Shown here in pieces: positions 43,826 through 54,400 of a DNA stretch of 64,000 bases (the first letter of the stretch is position 1; the number at the start of each line of letters is the position of its first letter). The DNA comes from Setoptus koraiensis (taxonomy: Eukaryota; Arthropoda), in assembly GCA_048013815.1 (NCBI GenBank), contig CM106586.1:2604001-2668000 (forward strand), in the 5' to 3' direction. The notes under the pieces were generated by a model. It was given only the letters and a program-made list of their open reading frames with translations, did not search any database and had not been told where the DNA came from. Made by a program: the position numbers and the translations under genes.

Positions 43826-46800
43826 TCATGGTAGTTTTCGTTGAGAGCTAGTCCCATGAGCCTCTGCTTCCGCTTTGAACAATTTCAACTTTTCTTGGAA
43901 GTTTAGCTTCTCAGGTTGAATATTTTTCTTTTCGAGCTCTTTCTCTTGGACTATTTTTAGCCTAGGATCGTTGTAAAACTCTTGTTTACCTATCACACCG
44001 GGTCCGTCGCTAGTATTCCAATCCGTATTAGAGTCAGGGTTGAAATCTAGTGCTTCATCAATATCTGACAATTCAAATTTTCTTATTACGGTGTCATCCG
44101 ATTGATCACTTGTGTCTGCCACTGATGCCGGTGAGGAAGGAATAGTGTAAAGAGTGTGCAAAGAAGGTGAATCCTTTGCAGTTTGGGGCTGACTATCGAC
44201 CCAAGACACTTTTTTGGGAGACTTTAGTGGTGATAAGACAACATCTTGTGGCTCTCTCTTGTGGACTGCCATTAGTATACTCATCTCCGCTTGACTGGCA
44301 TTTGCAAGTTCTTGTTGCACTCTTTCTTTATCTCTTTCTAGTTGCCGAAGTCGTTCTTCATTTATCTTAACTTTTTGTAGTTCGTTACTGAGATAGTTTT
44401 CAGATAATTGAGGAGCTGATGTGTTATACTGCGATTGAATAGACTGAATTGGCTGCATGGATTGAATCGGTTGCATGGATTGAATTGGTTGCAATGGTTG
44501 AATAGGCTGAATTTGTTGCACTGGTTGCATAGGCTGGATGGGTTGCATGGGTTGCATAGGCTGCATTGATTGCATTTGATGCATGGGTTGCAGCGGTTGT
44601 ATTGATGGCATTGGTTGCATTAGTTGTGCTTGTTGAACTGTCGGAGCATCAACTATGTCTGTAATACCGTAATACTCCGCTGCTTGTTTCATAACGAGTA
44701 AGGTTACAACTTCTTTTGTTCTTGTAATTATTCTGGCGGCATCGTCTTGAGGCATCCCAACCAACGAATGACCATCGACCTCTAGTAACTGATCACCAGC
44801 TTCTAAACGGCCATCCTTAGCTGCCGCTCCATTTTTTACGACATTCTTGATGAATATGCCCAGGGTATCTAGTTTGCTACCTTTTGCGGCTATTATACTT
44901 AGTCCCATAGAATTGTTTATCTTTGTCAACTGTAGAACAACGATTCTAGGCTGTAAACTAAAGTATACGGACCAATAACCGGAGGAAGTCGGCTGAACAG
45001 TGAATATACAAAGCTCCTTGTCATGGACACGCATTTTGGATAGATAACTGACAAAATCCAACAAACCTTCGGGAATGTTTCTGATAAATTTTGATGAATA
45101 GTCATCTTCGGGTATTAGGAATGGCACGTTTAATTCCAAATCTTCTTCAAGTTTCATGTCATTTCGGTCCTGATTGGCAAGAAATAAAAGATTTTCCACG
45201 GCATCTTTCGTCAAAGGTACTTCTCCAGGTGTTGGTCTGTAGCGGATCAGGAGATTTTTCAATTGAATAGGGTTCAATTGAAAGCAGGCCTCGCAAGCTT
45301 CTTTGAGTTCTTGTGGAGTTGTCTTGGGTGCTGCTAAAAACTTGGTTAGTTGCTTGACCTTACTTAGGTGCCGCTCGGAAACCAGCTCGAGTCCTTGATT
45401 ATGAGCCCATGCTCCAATCATATCTAATTTATTGATTAATTTTATACCTGATAACCTATTGCAGAACAGTGAGAAGTTACTGATGTCATGATATCGATCA
45501 TATACACCAATGAGCCGGTCAAACAACCATTTGTTAATGTAATGGAATATATGAGCGAATACCTGAATGGTCAAATTAGCATTAACGCGAAATCCTCTCA
45601 TCTGTACTATTGTTTCATTGAGTAAGTTTAAAATTTTTGAAGGCACAGTAGATTCCATATGGTCGATCACTTCGAGATCATCAAACAAGGAATCTAAAGC
45701 TGCGTGAAATTCTTGATGCTTGCATATCAATAAATTCCTGAATGCTATTTTGACACTTTCTGTTAGTATATCTTGGGCTTCTAGTGTGAAACGGGACAAA
45801 TGCTTATCCTGTCTATAGAAATGACAGAGATCGGAGGCATTTGCCAACCAAAAAGCTGAGTGCAGAGTGTCTCTCCGGAATTCAACTGTATCCTGAATCA
45901 AACTGGCTATTTTGGTTGTGAATGGTTCAAAAAGTTCGGCCCTTCTAGGGGCATCTAGCTCTGGATGAAATAGAGTGGATGCTCTATATCTTGATACCAT
46001 ATATAAGACATAAGTCGGCGTCAATTTGAAGCTTATGTCGGGTCTAATATATGTTATAACTTGACTAAGAAAGAAGTCTTCCATGTCCTCTTTCACTTGA
46101 ATCAGAGCAGGTAATATCTGCTCGTTAGAACTAGGCACCGGTTTACGCCATTGCATTTGCTGCCCCTGAATATTATGTTGTGATGGCAGCCGCTGTGCTT
46201 GTTGTTGCATATGCTGAGTATGCAGTGGAGGCTGAATGTTGTTACTATTATTGTTGTTGTTGACATTGTTATTATTATTATTATTGTTGATATTACTGCT
46301 ACTACTATTATTGTTGTTACCATTGTGATTGTTCATTTGTTTCCTTTCAACTAGCTGTTGTACAACTAAATTATGAAAATGGTTCTGCTTCACAACAACA
46401 GGTTTCTTTTTCTTTTTGCGAGGTTGATAATTTTGTGGCTTGTGTCTGATATGGAATGTGAGGACACCCTGTGATTTTTCGTGTCTCTGATTAATAAGCA
46501 ATGGACAATCATCCTCATCTAATATATATTCTTTCAGGGATGCAGATGTGTTTAAATCTTGAACAGAATTGTTATCTGTCACTGCTGTAGATGTTGGAAC
46601 TATTAATTGTACTAGACAATAATTTGAGGGATCCTCATCTTCTTTGCCATACTTTTCAAGTATTTGTTTAACAACATGAGCAGCGGTGTCACTGTTGGAA
46701 AGCAAGAGAGTCTTGTAGGAGACATCTTTGTTAATTGTTTCACCAAATATTCTCAATGTTCCTCCGGCCTCTTGACCACCTTCCATAGAAAACTCCTGCA

Positions 46801-47416
46801 AGCGCCTCTCAAGTTTTTGAGCTCTTCGTCTTTTCATAACGGCTTCAGGATTAGATATAGACCTGGTGAAACTCGTCTCAGGAAGTTCGTTATATAACTT
46901 TTCAGCAATTCCATTTTTGGCTGCTTTCTTAGCTTTGGCCGCTTCCTCTTTTTTCGCCTGTTGTTCTTGTTTCTTTTTTTCCTTTTTGGCCTTTTTATTC
47001 TTAAGACTAGGCTGTTCATTTTGTGGACCTAGCTCAAGTGTTTTCTCGTCCATTCTACGTAACAAAAATCTGCCCTCTTTTTCGTCTCTATTCCAATCTA
47101 ATTGAGCATAAATGGGTCTCTCGTTAGGTGACAACATTCGTTCGTCTCCATTCTCGTGTATTTCATATAAACCATATTGTGGCGCTGATAACATTCTCAT
47201 ATCAGGTCTAAATTTTTCAATTAGAATATTAATAACATCGTTGGTAGTATCAGTGCTTTTAACTGTGACACACTTAGTAGCAACCTTTTGGCCGGAATCT
47301 TGAAAATAGAATCGCATAGCTCCTTGGAAATTAAGCGATTTGTCAGGCGTGCTAATACGAAGAATAGGTATTCTATTCTCGTTCCAATGTTCAATCATTC
47401 TTAAAATGTTGTCCAT
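43826..47416 (-). CDS. cno: Afadin / canoe, junction scaffold without an FHA domain
   Basis: Canoe/afadin links adherens junctions to actin downstream of Rap1. This single-exon gene encodes 1196 residues; fly Canoe has about 2000. Order of domains: RA1 (about 15-125, RIPILRISTPDKSLNFQGA), RA2 (about 215-335, GTLRIFGETINKDVSYKTLL), DIL/CBD (about 430-760, LPALIQVKEDMEDFFLSQ, KLTPTYVLYM and FLIPEDDYSSKFIRNIPEGL), PDZ (about 824-910, NNSMGLSIIAAKGSKLDTLG, GDQLLEVDGHSLVG), then repeats of QPM/QPI (about 930-995), a coiled coil, and the conserved end VIGKQEFYNDPRLK and KLNFQEKLKLF. Between RA2 and DIL there are only about 100 residues, basic then polyN, and no FHA domain. The start MDNILRMIEHWNENR matches the family's N-terminus. 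Confidence 0.95.
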   Translation of the reverse strand: MDNILRMIEHWNENRIPILRISTPDKSLNFQGAMRFYFQDSGQKVATKCVTVKSTDTTNDVINILIEKFRPDMRMLSAPQYGLYEIHENGDERMLSPNERPIYAQLDWNRDEKEGRFLLRRMDEKTLELGPQNEQPSLKNKKAKKEKKKQEQQAKKEEAAKAKKAAKNGIAEKLYNELPETSFTRSISNPEAVMKRRRAQKLERRLQEFSMEGGQEAGGTLRIFGETINKDVSYKTLLLSNSDTAAHVVKQILEKYGKEDEDPSNYCLVQLIVPTSTAVTDNNSVQDLNTSASLKEYILDEDDCPLLINQRHEKSQGVLTFHIRHKPQNYQPRKKKKKPVVVKQNHFHNLVVQQLVERKQMNNHNGNNNNSSSSNINNNNNNNNVNNNNNSNNIQPPLHTQHMQQQAQRLPSQHNIQGQQMQWRKPVPSSNEQILPALIQVKEDMEDFFLSQVITYIRPDISFKLTPTYVLYMVSRYRASTLFHPELDAPRRAELFEPFTTKIASLIQDTVEFRRDTLHSAFWLANASDLCHFYRQDKHLSRFTLEAQDILTESVKIAFRNLLICKHQEFHAALDSLFDDLEVIDHMESTVPSKILNLLNETIVQMRGFRVNANLTIQVFAHIFHYINKWLFDRLIGVYDRYHDISNFSLFCNRLSGIKLINKLDMIGAWAHNQGLELVSERHLSKVKQLTKFLAAPKTTPQELKEACEACFQLNPIQLKNLLIRYRPTPGEVPLTKDAVENLLFLANQDRNDMKLEEDLELNVPFLIPEDDYSSKFIRNIPEGLLDFVSYLSKMRVHDKELCIFTVQPTSSGYWSVYFSLQPRIVVLQLTKINNSMGLSIIAAKGSKLDTLGIFIKNVVKNGAAAKDGRLEAGDQLLEVDGHSLVGMPQDDAARIITRTKEVVTLLVMKQAAEYYGITDIVDAPTVQQAQLMQPMPSIQPLQPMHQMQSMQPMQPMQPIQPMQPVQQIQPIQPLQPIQSMQPIQSMQPIQSIQSQYNTSAPQLSENYLSNELQKVKINEERLRQLERDKERVQQELANASQAEMSILMAVHKREPQDVVLSPLKSPKKVSWVDSQPQTAKDSPSLHTLYTIPSSPASVADTSDQSDDTVIRKFELSDIDEALDFNPDSNTDWNTSDGPGVIGKQEFYNDPRLKIVQEKELEKKNIQPEKLNFQEKLKLFKAEAEAHGTSSQRKLP
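44432..44625 (-). repeat. In-frame tandem repeats encoding Gln-Pro-Met/Ile
   Basis: Short direct repeats of 9-15 bases (ATAGGCTGCAT and GGTTGCATGG types) encode units such as MQPMQPIQ and IQSMQPIQ within canoe. They are imperfect, so probably stable coding minisatellite sequence. Confidence 0.8.
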
Positions 47417-48600
47417 TTTTAATCAATGATCGGTGGTGATCAATGGTGCTGGTGGAACCTGTTGAGTTATTGCAACTATGTTAATGTTGATGTCGTTAGT
47501 TAAGTAAGCGATAATAGTAATAATAACATTGGAGATATAAAAAAGGGTAAGCTATTGCTCACTTTGGCCCTTGTTAATTGAGTGAGTAAGAGTGATGGCA
47601 ATTGTTGATGAATGACAATGATAACAATAATATATTAGTGATATATTAATAATAGTAGTAATTATAGTAACGATGATATCAATGACGAATAGCAGTAGTA
47701 GCAGCAGCAGCTATACAATAGTAATTATAATGGTATTGATCTGATAATGGTCGTGATGGTGACAGTAATGGCATCAATAATAATAATAATAACAGGAAAA
47801 ATACTTATAATAATAATAATATTGACGGTGATGAAATGGTAATAGTAATAATAATAATGATGTCGATAATATATAGCAGTAATAATGGTGAAAAATAATA
47901 AGGCCACAAGTGATTGTGTCAGCAAACAGGGCTCATTAATCTGCAATGGCAATATCGGCGTCGTTGGAGAAGGCACACACACACACACACAGACTATGAT
48001 ATTGATTCGATTTTAAATATAGGCAACCAGTAGAAAAATACAATATAATCAGCCAATGGTTTGCAGGCTGCACCACTAGCACTATGGTACACAGCGCTAG
48101 CACAGTGCCAGTGTAGTATAGGGCAGAGTAAATGAGTAATCTGCTAGCAACTGGCGCTGGTGTCGCTTGTGATGCGGCAAAGAGCAGCTCAAATTCAACA
48201 GAGGAAGAAGCGAGAGATAGCCACACACAGCTTACAAATGCAATTCAATACAGGCTCTTAGCTGCCTCAGTAGCCTGTTGCAACTATAAGCAACAGTGGC
48301 GCTTCCTATGGTCACAGTCGTACAGAATGTCGAGTCGACTGGCCCGGTCCAACTGGGAGTGTGTGTGTGTGTGTGCGCCACCGATCAACAGACAACTCCC
48401 CTGTTTTTTCGATCGTTTACTCATTCATTCGTTAGTTGGTTCGTTCTCATTAGCTCGCTCTTTTATAACATGGTGAGTGTTCTCTGAATCATGGTGAATC
48501 TATCATGGCACACACACACTCACAATCTCTCTGCCCTGCGTATAAGGCACACTCACAAGCGATCGCAGGAATTTCGTTCCTTCCAAACATTTCTGTTTGC

Positions 48601-48643
<43 letters not shown>

Positions 48644-48827
48644 TGTGAGTGTCCGAGAAACTCTTATAAACTTCCATCATGCCAACGAACTGTTGTTGCT
48701 GCAATCCTGGCCACGGTGACCACTGTACTCGTTTGACCTCCTATAGAGGGCAGTGCACACGTCTTTGATAATATCGTATCATCAATGATCGATATGACTT
48801 GTTGTTATACATTATTATTGCTCAAAC
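47417..48827. other. Divergent promoter region of canoe and RCC1L
   Basis: A 1.4-kb stretch between opposite-strand starts. The canoe side (about 47510-47900) is an imperfect AAT/ATA/GAT-rich stretch and probably its 5' untranslated region. A (CA)n tract lies near 47976-47992 and a (TG)n tract at 48602-48642. No gene is seen. Confidence 0.5.
48602..48642. repeat. (TG)n microsatellite upstream of RCC1L
   Basis: A TG tract of about 20 units, 190 bases before the RCC1L start codon. Confidence 0.9.
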
Positions 48828-50177
48828 ATGAACGCGTGTAGAAAATTCAGAAAACCGGCATGGAAAAATTATCACAAGGTGCAAAATCCTGACCTTATCA
48901 AGGATATGCCAACCAATGACTACAATGGCGAAGATGCTAAACAGAAACGATCTAGACTCATTCACGTCTGCGGACTAGGTATATATGGGGCCCTTGGAAT
49001 GAAAAAGTTTTATAATTTTGATTCTAGTCTCGATGAAACAGCTCAATCAACACATGCCACCGTTCCGACGCCCCAAAGGCTTAGAGCATTTCGCCCATCT
49101 CATCAAATCAGGGACATAGCTTGTGGATACGGCTTCACTGTGATCGCTGCCTCAGCTGATGACACATCTCACACCGTATTTGGTTTTGGTTTGAATAATT
49201 TTTCCCAAATTGGATATCATGCAATGAAACCCAACTGTCCACTAGAAGTTATTACTGCTGCATCACCTATACATATCAACACCAAGTTCCCCATAGAAAA
49301 GGTAGCTTGTGGCCGGTCTCACAGTGTACTTGTCAACGAAGATCAAGAAGTATTTACGCTGGGTGACAACTCATTCGGTCAATGTGGACGTAAAATCAAA
49401 GAAGATGAGGAATATTTTGGCAGCCAAATGATAACTAGTCTGAATGACGTCTTGCCTAGGTCTGTCGCCCAAGTTGTTTGTGGTCAAGATCACACTTTTT
49501 TCCTGACCAAAGATGGACACCTATACTCGTGTGGCTGGGGAGCAGATGGGCAAACTGGTTTAGGTCATTACAACAATCAAGATAAACCAGCCCTAGTGAA
49601 AGGTGATATTCATAAAGAAAAAATTGTCAAAATCTCATCGGCCAGTGATACAGTTCTAGCAATCAATGAAAAAGGCGACCTCTTTGGATGGGGAAACTCC
49701 GAGTATGCTCAATTCCGTAGGATCTTGGGACTGAACGATGCACAGTTCAACGTTCCCAGACACCTCAAGCTGCGAAACGTTCCCGGAAAGATAGTTGACA
49801 TAGCTGCCGGAGGAACTATGTGCTCTTTGTTGACTGACTCAGGGCATGTGTATGTTTGGGGTTTCGGAATTCTAGGAATGGGCCCCAAGGTCGATCTTAT
49901 AGATAAACCAGCAAAAATTGCTGAGACATTGTTCGGCCAGAATGTCTTAAGCCATGATGTTAAGGTGGACAAAATATACGCTAATCTTTCACACTTCGCC
50001 GCCATCACCAACTTGGGGGATCTCTATATGTGGGGCAAAAACAGGCACGGTTGTCTGGGTTTCGCGCACCGAAACGATCAATATTTTCCTTGGAGGGTGG
50101 ACATACCTGCAGTTCAGGTTCTAAAAGTTGCATTGGGTGTAGATCACACATGTATTCTATCGAAACCGAAATTCTAA
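48828..50177 (+). CDS. RCC1L: RCC1L (WBSCR16), mitochondrial RCC1-like protein
   Basis: RCC1L is a seven-bladed RCC1-type propeller in mitochondria. In mammals it supports mitoribosome assembly and has been linked to OPA1 exchange activity. This single-exon gene encodes 449 residues (human 464). The match runs the full length: IYGALG near 52, ACGYGFTV, CGRSHSVLV, NSFGQCGRK, CGQDHTFFL followed by YSCGWGADGQTGLGHYN (the most diagnostic block), FGWGNSEYAQ, VYVWGFGILGMGP, WGKNRHGCLGF, DQYFPWRVDIP and GVDHTCIL. The basic N-terminus with few acidic residues (MNACRKFRKPAWKNYHK) fits a mitochondrial presequence. AATAAA lies at 50274-50279. Its last codons and 3' flank are duplicated at 56651-56868. 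Confidence 0.95.
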   Translation: MNACRKFRKPAWKNYHKVQNPDLIKDMPTNDYNGEDAKQKRSRLIHVCGLGIYGALGMKKFYNFDSSLDETAQSTHATVPTPQRLRAFRPSHQIRDIACGYGFTVIAASADDTSHTVFGFGLNNFSQIGYHAMKPNCPLEVITAASPIHINTKFPIEKVACGRSHSVLVNEDQEVFTLGDNSFGQCGRKIKEDEEYFGSQMITSLNDVLPRSVAQVVCGQDHTFFLTKDGHLYSCGWGADGQTGLGHYNNQDKPALVKGDIHKEKIVKISSASDTVLAINEKGDLFGWGNSEYAQFRRILGLNDAQFNVPRHLKLRNVPGKIVDIAAGGTMCSLLTDSGHVYVWGFGILGMGPKVDLIDKPAKIAETLFGQNVLSHDVKVDKIYANLSHFAAITNLGDLYMWGKNRHGCLGFAHRNDQYFPWRVDIPAVQVLKVALGVDHTCILSKPKF

Positions 50178-50320
50178 AGAAATGACAGGTGCTTATTTAT
50201 TTATGATTGTCAACTTTGCTTGATCCATCCGTCGATACGGTTGTGGATATTGAAATTTTTTACATTTGTATTAAATAAATAATTGTTATGTCTTGGCAAT
50301 AGGTTCGTGATATGAAAGCT
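50138..50320 (+). repeat. Source copy of duplicated RCC1L 3' end
   Basis: The last 13 codons of RCC1L plus 140 bases of 3' flank, including the AATAAA signal, recur in direct orientation at 56651-56868. The copy carries an extra segment of about 40 bases. Confidence 0.85.
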
Positions 50321-51447
50321 TCTTCCAATTCACATCAGGACGTTCAGACGGCCACCCTATCAACTGTTACACAATTCAAAGCGATGCAATACAGTAAAGC
50401 TAGCTTAAACGGTAGAGGCAGGGATATAGGTGGTAACAAAAAGAGGGGTAGGTATAAACACAGCAGCACATCGTGCACAGTGGTGTGTGTGTGTTGCCGC
50501 AAATTCCATCTTCTTATATTCTATCCGAACGAGATTCGTTCGTCTGTCTTAAGTGCAGCCTTTGACTATGTGTTTGACTGTCTATTGGTCGACCGTCGTG
50601 TCGTCGTGGTCATTCTCGATGGCCCGGATCGTCGCACAGACAATCTCATAAGAAAACAGTCGTCACAATTTTTTCATTTATACTATATCATCACCTAACA
50701 CCCTCATTATTGTTACCATCGCAGCAACTACAACTATTAATACAATCATCATTATTATCATCATCATCACTATTATCGTCTCTACTGTACGATCAATAAC
50801 AGCGCTTAAATAATTAAAACATTATTGTATCTTGTTAGTCTCGCTCATTTATTGCCTTGTTGTTGTTGTTGTTGCTGTTGCTGCTGCTGTTCTGTACCTC
50901 TATAAACATTCAACCGATACACACATCAGATATTTACATTTAGATGACAAGATTATTATTTTCTGACGACTATTTATACTTCAATATAGATAGATTTTTA
51001 TCATGTCCGCATTTGGCCACCCAAACTAGCCGACTTGTTTTTCTCTCCTAATCCATAATCAGCATAAAGAAGCATACACACACCAACACACTCGCACACA
51101 TACAAGTTGTATGATACAACGGATTTGATTTGAGAACAGATACTCACGCCATATTGCAAACGACTCAGGGTGGTGAGTCCGACACTGTTAATATATGTTG
51201 GACGCACCATATTAGCGAAAACATGCGAGAGGATTGAACAAAAAAAGAGGAGGAAAACGAGACTGAAATGGTAAATCACCAAATGGACCATCCACATTAC
51301 TTCTGATACTCACCTGAACATATTGAAAAATAGAAAGAGTCGCAAGGTGTGAACAAATCACGATATTAATAATATAATATTAACTACTACAGATGCATCA
51401 AAAAGCATTTTTCAGCACTAGTCCCTACTTATGCAATCCCCATTATA
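50178..51447. other. RCC1L 3' flank and ARHGEF10 5' region
   Basis: This holds the RCC1L poly(A) signal, then a possible first coding exon of ARHGEF10 (50312-50447). That exon ends in GGG|GTAGGT, whose phase fits the TTTTTCAG acceptor at 51415. The rest is microsatellite-like (ATC/ATT and GTT runs, 50700-50890) with no other gene seen. Confidence 0.4.
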
Positions 51448-54400
51448 ATGGACAGAGGCGAAAAAGTGGCATACTACTACTCTGAGCTTGGTCGAAAAGA
51501 AGCTCTGCAAGATCACACTAGACCAATCGATCAGATAGATCACAACCAGAAAAACGAAATGAATAGTACAGAAAATAACAACCAGATTAAACCGAATGAA
51601 CATGAAGCTCAATACCCTAGCCAAAATCAGCAACAGTTACAAACCAGTCAAACTCAGTTCAATCACAGTACAAATCAAGATGATGCCTCCAAACAGTTAC
51701 ATCAGCAAAATAAGCTAGTTAACTCATTGGTGAATCAGATTTCACCCTCTAGCAAAGGAACAATTGTTACTACTTCTCAGCCACAATATTTGATTACTAA
51801 TAGCAACTCTCAGCAGCTGACAAATCTGACTCCGCAACAACAACAACAACTAGCACATCAATACAATCAAAGTACCTTTCAAAATAAGCTATTGTCCAAT
51901 TATCATATCAACTCAAATCATCAGCTCTATCATACTGGCTTAGCTAACAACAACGTCAACTCACAACAATTTCACTGCCAACAACAAGTCCCATCTATTG
52001 AACATCAACAGACTCAAAATCAGAACCTCCGACCATCAGTATTAACCGTCCAACAAGCTCAACAAATTGCCGATCAGGAACAGCAAAGGAGACAGTTAGT
52101 TGCTCTCAACCTCAAACAATCTGTCGGCGCTCCGCCTCAGGGAGGATCTTTGTCGCCGAGTGAGCTAGCCAAACTTCGCCGTAAATCGGAGCCTGTTATG
52201 CTCGGTCTAACGAGTGAAATTCCCCTAGACAACCTAAATTTAGATTTTGAAACGATGCTTATGAATGATGGCCAGACGATGATGACGAACATAAATCCTC
52301 ATCAAAACGTTAATGGAGAAGGTAACAAGGTTATGAAGGGTATTGTCAATCACAATCCACATGCTACTAATAATCTTTCCCTGTCCGATAGGGCATCTGG
52401 TAAACTCGTCAATAATGGTTCAAGCAGCAACTCAGATTATGAACAATCTGCACAAATCACTCATCAACATAGTCACTCTGCCAACTCTAAAGATGGTATT
52501 TATGCGGGACATAATCGCTCTCAGGACGACATGAATATCTATGAAGATATAGATAATGCAACATTAGCAAATCTTCAGGCGAACTTGCATCTGGGATATC
52601 CGGGCAACTTCTATGGAGACACAATGAGCTTACATAGTGAAAACTGGAAAAAGAAAAATGCCAAAAGATTTCTTAGCTCCAGTTTTACAAGATGGTTTAG
52701 CACGAGAAAGAAAACATCAATCAACTCTCATTCATCCGACATGGAAGACAATCCTTATATTGGCTCTAGATTGACAAGAAAGCCAAGACACATCATCATG
52801 CCAGTGATTAGCGAGGAACGTCTGAAGACTTATTCAACAGATCAATATAGAAGAAGACGTATTGTGGAATCTATCGTTGAATCGGAGAATTCATACCTCA
52901 ATTCTTTGCACAGGCTCATCCACGAGTATAAAAAACCACTAGAAGAGGCAACTCCATCTATTTTAAGTGCAAATAAGATAGATGTTATATTTTTCAACCT
53001 TGAGAAAATTTCTCAGCTTCACACCATATTTAGCTTGAAATTGGACGAGTTTGTTCAAAATTGGGATGAAAAAGAAAGAATTGGCGACGTTTTTGCATCA
53101 AGTTTTTCCGGTCCCCTGGTTTTAGAAACATACTCGAACTTCATCAACAACTTTACAAATGCAATGGAAACTGCCAGAAGAGCTTCGAAATCCAAAGCCT
53201 TCGCACAATTCTTGCACGACAAATCTATCTCTAGTCCAGACAGATTGAGCTTATTTGGATCAATGGTGAAGCCTGTCCAGAGATTTCCTCAATTCATCCT
53301 TTTTCTCAACGAATTATTGAAGCATACTCCACGCGATCACCCGGATAGAATGTCCCTTCAGACCGCTTTAACGGAACTGGAATCATTAGCTGATAAACTC
53401 AATGAACGAAAGAGAGATGCAGAAAGGCACTTTGCGGTAAAACAGTTGCTCAAAGATTATCTCAATGATTCGAATAGTCACTCTCAGCGAACACTATTGC
53501 GTCAAGACGATATATGCCTTTTAGATATGAATCCCAACTCAAATATGGTTTTGAAGAGTAAAAATCGAAAGTTGTACTTGCTCAATGACATGCTCATATG
53601 TGTCAGTATACCGTCAAATAGATTAAAATTCGCTGTATCTTTATGTGATATTGACGTTGTAGAAGATATAACACCAGCAGCGAGCAATCTTTTGGCGCAC
53701 TCGAATGCTCTAAGAAGCGTTAAGGATAATGCTATGACACCCCAGTCTTCTCACAACTATTCAATTGAACGAATGGAATGCGATCGACAAAGTTTGGTTC
53801 ATGATTTAGATTTAATGACAAGGATATCAGCTATGGTGGCATCTCTCAGATTTCAATACAATGGACTCCCTCTCACCTTGCCTGATCAAATCTGCATGGG
53901 CATCAGAGAAGAGATTAGGATCAAAGAATTTCAGATTACTATGATTGATAGAAGTTGTTTGCAACTGCGAATAAGAGCCAAAAATCACAAAGAAACCATT
54001 TGCGTCCAATTTAAGAATCCAGAGCCCAAACGTGACTGGTTAATAGATATGAGATTGACCAAACTGGCGCTCGATACCAACAATAATCCTGGTTGGAAGA
54101 ATGTGAATGATAATCCTGCTGTACCATACCAAGCTTCCTTGAACGCTTTTGGTCATAACAGGGTTCCGTTGTTTGTCAAGTCACTCGCAGTTTTCGGCAC
54201 GTCTAAACAGAGTCAACTAACATGCGCCCTTCATTATTATTTCAGACAAACCCCGTTCTTAGGAGAAAATCCAGCTGGTGTTTTATGGATCTGCAATGTC
54301 AATAGAGAAGCTTCATCTTTGGGGGCACTAGCCACAAACGGAGCCGAATTGAGCTTAATTCATTCATACGAGCTATCCGATTCACACGTGACTTGTCTTG

